Source: Candidatus Altarchaeales archaeon
GTDB lineage: Archaea; Altiarchaeota; Altiarchaeia; IMC4; SCGC-AAA252-I15
Direction of reading: 5' to 3'
NCBI GenBank assembly: GCA_014727915.1
Contig: WJMO01000009.1
Location: 62,001 to 126,000, forward strand
DNA: 64,000 bases
The translations under genes were made by a program, and so were the position numbers. The notes under the pieces were generated by a model. It made no database searches. It was given only the letters and a program-made list of their open reading frames with translations, and was not told the DNA's origin. Positions within the stretch are counted from its first letter, which is position 1; the number at the start of each line of letters is the position of its first letter. Of the stretch, positions 47,919 to 55,015 are shown in pieces.

Positions 47919-49256
47919 TCACACGCTGTGCCATCCGCCCTCTGCCTGCTCTATGCCCGGGTGGGTGAGGGTTATACTGTCACCGTCTCCCTCGTATCTT
48001 ACTATGTTGTTGTTGGATTGGCCCAGGCGAATTGTGACGGTGTCTCCGGGCTTCTCCAAGGGCTCTACGTTGTTGAATGTTATGTAAGCCAGCTTCTCGC
48101 CGCAGTCGCATTCACCAGGCTCTGGGCAACGATAGGCTAGCGAGGACCCTATGTTCCTAGTCCTACCGTACTTGTCCTCTATGACCTCGAAGTGGCCTCT
48201 TGATGATTCCCCGTCCGACTTGTTGAATAACATGGTTTTATCGTATGCGCTGCGCGGCCTTTCCATGCAGGCCAGGCTCCTGTTATCAAGGGATTTGAAG
48301 TACCACCTGCAGATGTAGTGCAGTTTAGCGTTGTATCTGCTGTCCCTATGCCACATGCACTCCCTCTCCGCAACCTGGAGTAGGGGCGTTTCCGGTTCGA
48401 TCAGTGGTTTAGGCAGGCATTTGAAGTGTCTTACCATCTTCACGTAATGCCTGTTGGTGTAGGTGTTTATAGTCTCCTTGTTATCCCAGTTTATCACTAT
48501 GTACCCGTAGCCCAGCCTGAAGTGGACCTCGATCTTGGCGTCACCGGGGCTCTCGCACCGCATGTGATTTATGTCAAGCACGTAGGAGCCGTCTATTGAA
48601 GTGTACGGTTCTTTCTCCCATCCCAGATTCTTGAGCGGGGAGCCCTGTCCCTTGAAGATGCCCCACACCTGGATGCTCGGCGCGACAAGCTGGTATAGCA
48701 TGTCTGGTATATACATCCTGTCCGATTTTTTCATGATCTCCTCCCGGTCCACAGTCACTTTCAGCTTCGCGTCCACCGTCTCCCCCTCAAGGGTATCCCC
48801 AGCATCCAGGTCGAGGTTGAAGAAGCCGTCGGAAAAATTCCCGAGACCCTCGACTATGAGGTCGCTGAAATGGCCAAGGGTTAAAGTGGCTTTCAACCTG
48901 TCATCGTCTATGGTGATGTATGCATCTTCCACAGCCTCCACATTATCCTCCGATATCGTGTAGAAAACCGGAAGACGGCCGGTGTATGCTCCGAGGTCGA
49001 CTGTCAGGTTAACGGGTTTTTCGAACTTCAGCCCGTCGGGCTGCAGACGGTAGACCCTCCTGCTGCCTGACTCCACTAGTTCAACGCTAAGGCCGTTCGA
49101 TCCCATTCCGTCAGGCATGGCGCCGGCGGGTATGTCCAACCGCGCATCCGGGAATGTAAGGGAGGCGTCCTCAGTGTCCGAGGGTTCCTTGTCTATGCTT
49201 TGGGGTCCCTGGCAGAGGCACCCTGAGACCAGGACCATTAACACAAGCCATCGCAT
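47919..49256 (-). CDS. ZU5-like domain lipoprotein
   Basis: 445 residues from the ATG at 49256. This start is chosen because a TATA-like TTTTTAATG lies 25-33 bases upstream and the resulting signal peptide MRWLVLMVLVSGCLC ends in a lipobox (VSGC); a longer start at 49280 is possible. Residues about 35-130 look like a ZU5-type beta sandwich (FPDARLDIPAGAMPDG; VYRLQPDGLKFEKPVNLTVDL). The rest is a Cys-containing extracellular region of unknown fold with several N-x-S/T sequons, so it may be an AglB substrate. Function unknown; likely cell-surface. Confidence 0.78.
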   Translation of the reverse strand: MRWLVLMVLVSGCLCQGPQSIDKEPSDTEDASLTFPDARLDIPAGAMPDGMGSNGLSVELVESGSRRVYRLQPDGLKFEKPVNLTVDLGAYTGRLPVFYTISEDNVEAVEDAYITIDDDRLKATLTLGHFSDLIVEGLGNFSDGFFNLDLDAGDTLEGETVDAKLKVTVDREEIMKKSDRMYIPDMLYQLVAPSIQVWGIFKGQGSPLKNLGWEKEPYTSIDGSYVLDINHMRCESPGDAKIEVHFRLGYGYIVINWDNKETINTYTNRHYVKMVRHFKCLPKPLIEPETPLLQVAERECMWHRDSRYNAKLHYICRWYFKSLDNRSLACMERPRSAYDKTMLFNKSDGESSRGHFEVIEDKYGRTRNIGSSLAYRCPEPGECDCGEKLAYITFNNVEPLEKPGDTVTIRLGQSNNNIVRYEGDGDSITLTHPGIEQAEGGWHSV

Positions 49257-49291
49257 AAAAAAGAATAACGGGAGAAACATTAAAAATCAGT

Positions 49292-49570
49292 TCATTCGAA
49301 CCAGTCGGGGTTCTTCAGCTGTGTGGTCTCGTTGATGATCTCCTTGACGGTGTACTTCTCGTCGCGTGTGCCATTATGCATTATATGCCTCAGAGCGTCT
49401 AATTCTGCTTCAGATAGTCTTTCCTCTCTTTTCCGGAGCTTTCCCTGGGCAAGGTCCGTCGTCAGACGCCGGAATATCATCCGGGGGCTGGGAAGCTTGG
49501 AAGCAGGCACCTCCTCCCTCCTGGGGTCCCTCCTCTTCTCCTCCACCATGTTATGTATTGACGAGTACAT
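49292..49570 (-). CDS. Hypothetical charged protein, up to 92 aa
   Basis: An open frame of 92 codons with an alternative ATG at 49549 (85 residues, MVEEKRRDP...). It is rich in Arg/Glu, predicted helical (KLRKREERLSEAELDALRHIMHNGT), with no membrane segment. A TATA-like TTTAAAATTC lies near 49580-49590. It is upstream of the lipoprotein gene on the same strand. I do not recognise a family. Codon pattern is compatible with coding but evidence is modest. Confidence 0.5.
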   Translation of the reverse strand: MYSSIHNMVEEKRRDPRREEVPASKLPSPRMIFRRLTTDLAQGKLRKREERLSEAELDALRHIMHNGTRDEKYTVKEIINETTQLKNPDWFE

Positions 49571-49621
49571 GTTAAAGAATTTTAAACATCGATTCTTATC
49601 TTCTGAAACCCATCTTTACAC

Positions 49622-50428
49622 ATGCGTGTTGCGGTTTCCACCACCCACAGGCTCCACCTGTCAGCGGAGAACGCGGTTTGTGAATTGCACCCGCTTGGCT
49701 TCAATGACATCCAGCTGGGCCTGCCACACTACAATGCAGACCTTGATAATCTGGTTAGGATCCGGGATTGGCTCGGTTTGACCTATACCGTCCACGGGCC
49801 GTTCCCCGCGGAGAGGGGTTTCATCTGCAACGCCGCAGCCGTCGATGACAGCGTGTTCGAGAAGACCCGGGGGATATTCACCTCAACCCTGGAAAATGCC
49901 GGAAGACTCGGGGCGGGGTTGGTAGTCTTCCACGTTGCCGAGCCAGGGCATGAGAACAGCCTCGAATCGTCCATCGAGATGTTCAAGCTATTGGCTGGAA
50001 AAGCCGAAAAGGAGGATATGGTCGTTTGCGTTGAGAACAAGATGCCCAACTCGGACGTTGGATTCTCACCGGACGACATACGCAGACTGCTGGAGGAGGT
50101 CGGCTCCGACCACCTGGGCATATGCTTCGACACCGGCCACGCCATCGCCTCAATGGGGTCGGAGAGGAAGGCGCTGGATTTCATGGACTCGTTCAAGGAG
50201 CAGATACGAGACGTTCACATAGTGCCCGGGACCTATGAGTGGGACGTGGCCACGCCACCCCAGCTTGAACCCCACTTCTACAGGGGAGTCGTGAGGATAC
50301 TCGATGGAGTAGGGTATCCTGGTAACCTTACCATCGAGGCCGTGCCTGAGATACCCGACACGGAACTGGTCCGTGGAAGCCAGTACCTGCGGGCCACGAT
50401 AGTCGAACACTACCAGAACAAGATGTGA
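49622..50428 (+). CDS. Sugar phosphate isomerase/epimerase-like TIM barrel (AP endonuclease 2 family)
   Basis: 268 residues. The xylose isomerase-like TIM barrel (Pfam AP_endonuc_2) is seen in LGLTYTVHGPFP, FHVAEPGHE, VCVENKMPN, GICFDTGHAIAS and VHIVPGT, which supply the His/Glu/Asp metal ligands at the ends of strands. Members isomerise or epimerise sugars and sugar phosphates or process abasic DNA. The short length and DTGHA motif fit the sugar isomerase side more than endonuclease IV. It is convergent with the OPRT-like gene. Confidence 0.82.
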   Translation: MRVAVSTTHRLHLSAENAVCELHPLGFNDIQLGLPHYNADLDNLVRIRDWLGLTYTVHGPFPAERGFICNAAAVDDSVFEKTRGIFTSTLENAGRLGAGLVVFHVAEPGHENSLESSIEMFKLLAGKAEKEDMVVCVENKMPNSDVGFSPDDIRRLLEEVGSDHLGICFDTGHAIASMGSERKALDFMDSFKEQIRDVHIVPGTYEWDVATPPQLEPHFYRGVVRILDGVGYPGNLTIEAVPEIPDTELVRGSQYLRATIVEHYQNKM

Positions 50429-50435
50429 AAAACGC

Positions 50436-51122
50436 TTACTTCAGCACGATCTTCCCTATTCCGTATCTGTCGAACTCCTCCTCTATTGCTTTTATCGCTT
50501 TCTCGCCCGGGTCGTTTCTCCTGCAGGCTTCCGGCAGCAGATGCAGTGCGTTGCTTAGTGCGTGGTATTGGACTCCCATGGATTCAACGGCTTCCTGCAC
50601 GGTCCTGCCGTCGTCTCGCAGTTCCATCCGGTTCGTGACTCCGAACGCGGCCACAACATCAGCGCCCGCGTCCTTCAGAGTTTCGATGCTATTCATAAGG
50701 GATTCCCCGGTGGTGGTGACGTCCTCCAACACGATGGTCTTTCCCCTGGGCTGTCCGAGGAACAGGCGGTCCTTCGCCGCCCCATGATCCTTCGGCCTGC
50801 CCCTTCCCATAGGGAGGATGTGGCTTCGGGGAGCATAGTCGGAGGATGATTTCGCCCACTTGTACTGGGTAAGAACTCCCAGTTTGGTGGCTCCCTCGGG
50901 CACTCCGTAGAAGCAGTCCGGGCTCAAGCCAAGGTCCCGGGTGAAGGCTATCACGTAATCCGTCAACTGGTCCGCCAGGAACACGTCTTCGGCAACGTTC
51001 CTCCAGTTGACGTACCAGTATGTTCTCCTGCCGGATTTCAGCTTTATCGGCTCCTTGAAGAAGCCTACAACACCGTTGTCCAACACGAACCTGTTGAAGC
51101 CGTCCTGGTCGAACCCGCCCAT
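50436..51122 (-). CDS. Orotate phosphoribosyltransferase-like protein
   Basis: 228 residues from the ATG at 51122 (a GTG precedes it). The PRPP-binding signature of type I phosphoribosyltransferases is TIVLEDVTTTGESLMNSIE near residues 130-148, and KLKSGRRTYWYVNWRN plus FYGVPEGATKLG match orotate phosphoribosyltransferase. It would make OMP in pyrimidine synthesis. It is slightly longer than typical PyrE and contains a Lys/Gly-rich loop (MGRGRPKDHGAAKDR), so a related role is possible. The message probably has a leader: TATA-like CTTTATAACG near 51155-51165 and the ribosome-binding site AAGGAGGG. Confidence 0.78.
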   Translation of the reverse strand: MGGFDQDGFNRFVLDNGVVGFFKEPIKLKSGRRTYWYVNWRNVAEDVFLADQLTDYVIAFTRDLGLSPDCFYGVPEGATKLGVLTQYKWAKSSSDYAPRSHILPMGRGRPKDHGAAKDRLFLGQPRGKTIVLEDVTTTGESLMNSIETLKDAGADVVAAFGVTNRMELRDDGRTVQEAVESMGVQYHALSNALHLLPEACRRNDPGEKAIKAIEEEFDRYGIGKIVLK

Positions 51123-51428
51123 CACACAACCCTCCTTATGCTTAATAGAAGTTTAGATTCAACGTTATAAAGCGACCCCCCGGACGCACACAACATGACT
51201 GTCCTGCAGATTCCTATAATCCATGGTGTTTCCCCCCCGCGTCGGGCGACCCTCCCAAGGCTATCCAATGCACCCGATCGGGTGAAATAACCTATATTCC
51301 AGAAAAATACATATTTTTTTCCGAATAATCTATAAAATACTGGTTTCTTTTTAGATACTTGCTATTTTTAAACATTGTTTTCAATAGCTTATCCGAGATA
51401 TGCTTTTATCTAAAAGGCGTGGGTGGCT
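51123..51428. other. Intergenic region with a 14-bp palindrome
   Basis: About 300 bases without a convincing frame. The left end holds the promoter of the OPRT-like gene. CACCCGATCGGGTG at 51271-51284 is a perfect 14-bp palindrome. The right end holds A/T-rich sequence and a TATA-like GCTTTTATC (about 51402-51410) for the gene at 51429. A short RNA gene in the GC-rich middle (51175-51290) cannot be excluded. Confidence 0.5.
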
Positions 51429-52052
51429 ATGGTGTTGTTGGCAATCGGCATACTGGGTTTCATAGGTCTTTTCGCACTTAACATGCATCATGTGATGAAG
51501 ACCGGCGTAATATCCAAGAACGACGAGGTCCTCTACGACAAGACGATAGTCTCCAAGGCATACTCCACGATCCTGCCTACCATGGGCAACAGGAAGCTAT
51601 GCCCTCGGACTGGCAAGCAGCACTGCTACAACGACCATCTCGGATGCGCGCACTTCCAGGGGCTGAACGATAAGAAGAACAAGGTGATATGCAGCTACCA
51701 TGATAGTGGCTTGTCAGATGCTGCCAAGGGCGGCAATGGAAAGTCCTCGAAGGAGATCGACCTGGAGAAGTACGCTACAGTCACTGGGATAGGCAAGCTG
51801 ACATACATCCTCCACAAGCACCAGAAGCTGACGTTTGACGCGAAGCTCGCGAAGCACCTTAAGATAAAGCCAGTGCTGCTCGACCAGTACCTGAAGACCC
51901 TTGAGCGCTACAAGTTCGTCAACACATACATGGACCCCATACATGGCATGATAATAGAGTGGGTGGACAACAGCGACCGGGTCTATAACGGCTACTCGAA
52001 GGAGTTCATAAGGGACGAGCTTCAGAAGCGCAGGAATTCTATTATTATATGA
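51429..52052 (+). CDS. Membrane-anchored protein with Cys cluster and winged-helix-like C-terminus
   Basis: 207 residues from the ATG at 51429, about 20-28 bases after a TATA-like GCTTTTATC; a GTG two codons earlier is an alternative. A single N-terminal membrane helix (VLLAIGILGFIGLFALNMHHVM) is followed by a segment with five cysteines and histidines (KLCPRTGKQHCYNDHLGCAHFQG) that may bind metal. The C-terminal part (GKLTYILHKHQKLTFDAKLAKHLKIKPVLLDQYLKTLERYKFVN) looks like a winged helix. It may be a membrane-tethered DNA-binding or sensor protein. No family recognised with confidence. Confidence 0.7.
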   Translation: MVLLAIGILGFIGLFALNMHHVMKTGVISKNDEVLYDKTIVSKAYSTILPTMGNRKLCPRTGKQHCYNDHLGCAHFQGLNDKKNKVICSYHDSGLSDAAKGGNGKSSKEIDLEKYATVTGIGKLTYILHKHQKLTFDAKLAKHLKIKPVLLDQYLKTLERYKFVNTYMDPIHGMIIEWVDNSDRVYNGYSKEFIRDELQKRRNSIII

Positions 52053-52109
52053 TAGGGTGTCATTATCAAATTACCCTATGACTGTGTGAAACCAGGTTTT
52101 GGCTGAACT

Positions 52110-52748
52110 ATGACTTCCGACTCGAACGATGATGGGATAGATAGAGCCTTGGACTATGCGGAAAAGGGCGAGTTAAACCGGGCTAGGGGAGAGTACATTA
52201 GGGCTGTTAAGGAAGACCCTGGGAAGCAGGGCCTCTACTATATGATGTCTCCCGCAGGCGGAGGCTTCGAAAAGGCAGGTAAGCCGACTCGACGGAGGGT
52301 CGGGAGGAGGAAGGGGTTGAGCCCCACATCCGGGGTCGCAGCGATAACTATCGTCGTGTTGCTTGTGTATTACTTCGCGTTCATGCCTGGTGAGCTGCGG
52401 TCAGGCGGCCTGACTGCGGCACAGTCAAATGAAAAAAACAGGTCCGAGGACGCTCAACCCTCCGGTGGTAGCCAAATAGACAGCGATGACCCTGGTTTGA
52501 AAGTAGTCGTCAGGGACGGAATAACGGTTCCTGTTGGAGGTGGTAGAGATGCTAACTCGACCGATTCGGACCCTCAACAGCCGATAACATCTGAGAAGAG
52601 GGATATGTTGGACGAGACTGTTGAGAGGGTTAACACTGGCATGACGGGCTTTGTGATATTCGCTGTGATATTGGTCATGCTTATATTGATAATAGCGGAT
52701 GTGATGAAGGTCTATTGGAGCACCAGAGGAACAGAGAAGGACCGGTGA
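52110..52748 (+). CDS. Hypothetical membrane protein with two TM helices
   Basis: 212 residues. The cytoplasmic N-terminus (about 70 residues) begins with an acidic, TPR-like stretch (DRALDYAEKGELNRARGEYIRAVKEDPGKQGLYYMM), then a basic patch (TRRRVGRRKG), helix 1 (about 78-95), a polar external loop of about 80 residues and helix 2 (about 178-200), and a short basic tail. No family recognised. It lies between two other genes of unknown function in the same direction. Confidence 0.65.
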   Translation: MTSDSNDDGIDRALDYAEKGELNRARGEYIRAVKEDPGKQGLYYMMSPAGGGFEKAGKPTRRRVGRRKGLSPTSGVAAITIVVLLVYYFAFMPGELRSGGLTAAQSNEKNRSEDAQPSGGSQIDSDDPGLKVVVRDGITVPVGGGRDANSTDSDPQQPITSEKRDMLDETVERVNTGMTGFVIFAVILVMLILIIADVMKVYWSTRGTEKDR

Positions 52749-52786
52749 TATTCTCACATTTATTCTTGAATTTCCCAATTATAGCT

Positions 52787-54373
52787 ATGGTGCAGGATCA
52801 GGCTGGCGGCAAGGATAGGCGGGAACAGCAGCCTGCCGAGCCTCCTCGGCCGCACATAGACCCCGTACACGCCAACCCTCTTTCCCCTGGCCAGGCCAAC
52901 CAGCAGACTCCTATGGGTCGGATCAGCGTCGGACCCTATGGTGAGCGGAGGCTGACCCTCAGACCCCGAAAAGGCGAGTCCGTGGCTGATCAGATGGGTG
53001 ACATGATAGAGCAGATGAGAGGCCTCGGAGTTGACCCGTGGCGTGTCCTACAGCAGAATGTCATGCTCTCACCCCAGGGCTTCGACGAGGCTTCCAGTGT
53101 TGCTGCCGGCAAGCTGCGTGACTTCCACCAGTACTCCACTTCTCCGACGTCATATCTCACACAGCCCGCATTGGACGGGAGGGCTGCGATGGAGTTGACG
53201 GTATTCGACCCCCAGGAGGGCTTCTCCCCCGTGGAGGTTGAGAAACGGTCGGTCGTCACCGAACGATATGGTGAAGTCCATTATACCGTGGCTGAGGGGT
53301 TGGACGAGGACGGCAGGCCCTGGAAGGTTCTGAACTCTGCTGGCCTGCACGACCCGAAGGCCAAGGGCATACGCGCGCAGGTCCGGGCAGCATATGGCAT
53401 GGCACGGGAGATATTCAGGGTGGAAGGCATGAGCTGGAGGGACGTGGACTACGTCGAGCATGTTGTCGAGAACATAGACGGCCCGAACTATAAGGAATTG
53501 AATCGTACTCGTGAGGTTGAGTACAGAGAGGATGGCAGAACCAGCAAGTTCCCCTCTGCCACCGGGATCGGCGAGGAGCCTGTTGAAGTGGATTCGCCAG
53601 ACGGCATGCGAACTGAGGACAGGGGCAGGTTCGTGATGAGCTTGAAGGCCTCCCAGGGAGAGTCTTTTGTCAAGGTGCCGTTGGACAACATCGTATGCCA
53701 GCCTCCTTCGCACAAGTACGAGGCAGAGTTCCAATTCGGGGAGACTGTCAGGGGCAGGACCGGCGACGTTGTCGGAACTCCACTTCAGGCGTCTGGCGTG
53801 GGCGCGAAGGTCCCTCGCCCGTGGTTCGAGCGGGGTGGTGCGGTGTTCTGGAGGCAGGTTCCCCCCACACCCGAGGGTCCTGTCGAATACCCCCTTGAAA
53901 CATACTACGCTACTCCGGAGACTGCATTGGAAGCCCAGACGATCGCCACATACAATAGCATCGCAGGTTTGATCGGAGCTGAGAACCTGAGATTGCATGG
54001 GATCGGCGCCTCTGCATCTCTCGCTCGGTTGCAGCAGAACATCTTCTACGTGAAGCCAGGCGAGGAGGCTGAAAGGGCTGCTGCGATATCGGATGCCCTC
54101 GTGTCCGGAGTCCCGAACGTTAATGTATCAGCTGATGTCTGCTATGCGGAGCTGCTGACCGAAGCCAGGGCGGTGGCCCAACTGCCTAATGGTATACTCT
54201 ACATATCCGGAACGGCGTCCATCGGCCGCTCACCGCATAAGAAGTCGCCGATACTCCACTCCCCCAAGGAGTTCACGCCCGGGGACAGAGTGGACGTCAC
54301 ACAGCTTGTGAGGATGTTCGGCGTTGAAGAGTTGGGTAAACGGGGCATCCAAGCCATGGAAACCAAGGATTAG
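52787..54373 (+). CDS. Large hypothetical soluble protein (528 aa)
   Basis: Start ATG at 52787; an upstream extension overlaps the membrane protein gene in another frame and is not needed. The first 70 residues are Pro/Gln/Gly-rich and probably disordered (QQPAEPPRPHIDPVHANPL). The rest is mixed alpha/beta with no signal or membrane segment, and motifs such as GEVHYTVAEGLDEDGRPWKVL and PTPEGPVEYPLETYYATPE. I do not recognise a family. Codon use is like the chromosome. It precedes the Sec61-beta gene. Confidence 0.7.
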   Translation: MVQDQAGGKDRREQQPAEPPRPHIDPVHANPLSPGQANQQTPMGRISVGPYGERRLTLRPRKGESVADQMGDMIEQMRGLGVDPWRVLQQNVMLSPQGFDEASSVAAGKLRDFHQYSTSPTSYLTQPALDGRAAMELTVFDPQEGFSPVEVEKRSVVTERYGEVHYTVAEGLDEDGRPWKVLNSAGLHDPKAKGIRAQVRAAYGMAREIFRVEGMSWRDVDYVEHVVENIDGPNYKELNRTREVEYREDGRTSKFPSATGIGEEPVEVDSPDGMRTEDRGRFVMSLKASQGESFVKVPLDNIVCQPPSHKYEAEFQFGETVRGRTGDVVGTPLQASGVGAKVPRPWFERGGAVFWRQVPPTPEGPVEYPLETYYATPETALEAQTIATYNSIAGLIGAENLRLHGIGASASLARLQQNIFYVKPGEEAERAAAISDALVSGVPNVNVSADVCYAELLTEARAVAQLPNGILYISGTASIGRSPHKKSPILHSPKEFTPGDRVDVTQLVRMFGVEELGKRGIQAMETKD

Positions 54374-54412
54374 GCTTCTTTTAAACCGTGGCATCCTATA
54401 TGTTCAGGTAAG

Positions 54413-54580
54413 ATGCCAGCTTTGAAAAAGGTCAAAACCGACGGTTTGATGGGTGGAGCAGGTCTAATACGTTACTTTGACGTTGACGAGGGCGGCCCTA
54501 AGATGGACCCTAAGATGTTCCTGGGTTTTGTCGTGGCAATCCTGGTCTTGGAATTATTGTCTCATGTAATATTATCTTGA
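54413..54580 (+). CDS. Preprotein translocase subunit Sec61-beta (SecG, archaeal)
   Basis: 55 residues. The cytoplasmic part ends with GLMGGAGLIRYFDVDEGGPKMDPK, the conserved archaeal/eukaryal Sec61-beta signature, followed by one C-terminal transmembrane helix (MFLGFVVAILVLELLSHVIL). It is the tail-anchored small subunit of the SecYEG/Sec61 channel. A TATA-like TTTTAAAC about 26-34 bases upstream supports a leaderless message from the ATG at 54413. It is followed at once by two Sec-dependent lipoprotein genes. SecY and SecE genes are not in the window. Confidence 0.88.
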   Translation: MPALKKVKTDGLMGGAGLIRYFDVDEGGPKMDPKMFLGFVVAILVLELLSHVILS

Positions 54581-54591
54581 GTTTTGATGTC

Positions 54592-55014
54592 ATGGAATCC
54601 AGATACTTGAGGGCATTCTCTGTTCTGGCGCTGTTCATCCTCCATTCCGGCTGTACCCAACCCGACACCGAACCTGAACCTGTTACGACAACACATTCGA
54701 CTTCAACTACGACCCCGACGACATCATCAACATCCACTTCCTCCTCTACCCTGCTGTCCACGTCCACTACCCTCGCTCCGACCACTTCGACTCTCCCTTT
54801 CAGGTTCGAATGCTCTGTCAACAGGGACTGCGGGGAGATAACGGAGGCGCTTATCTGCTACATGGGGGATGTCTACGTCAACCGGATCATACCGACTTGC
54901 CAGAGCCCGAACACCCCCTATGCTAAGTGCGTCAACACGACGAAGCTGTCCATGTCCCCTGTCGAAAAGTGCGGGGGTAACAGGTGCCAGGCTGGCAGGT
55001 GCATAAACCAGTAA
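54592..55014 (+). CDS. Thr-rich, Cys-rich putative lipoprotein
   Basis: 140 residues from the ATG at 54592. Signal peptide with lipobox-like LHSGC near residue 21. A Thr/Ser linker of about 45 residues (STSTTTPTTSSTS type) leads to a C-terminal domain with eight cysteines (CSVNRDCGE; ICYMGD; TCQS; KCVN; KCGGNRCQAGRC), likely disulfide-bonded. The linker resembles that of the following gene and of the protein at 1-903. It is probably anchored at the cell surface and heavily O- or N-glycosylated. Next gene begins 1 base after the stop. Function unknown. Confidence 0.8.
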   Translation: MESRYLRAFSVLALFILHSGCTQPDTEPEPVTTTHSTSTTTPTTSSTSTSSSTLLSTSTTLAPTTSTLPFRFECSVNRDCGEITEALICYMGDVYVNRIIPTCQSPNTPYAKCVNTTKLSMSPVEKCGGNRCQAGRCINQ

Positions 55015-55015
55015 A

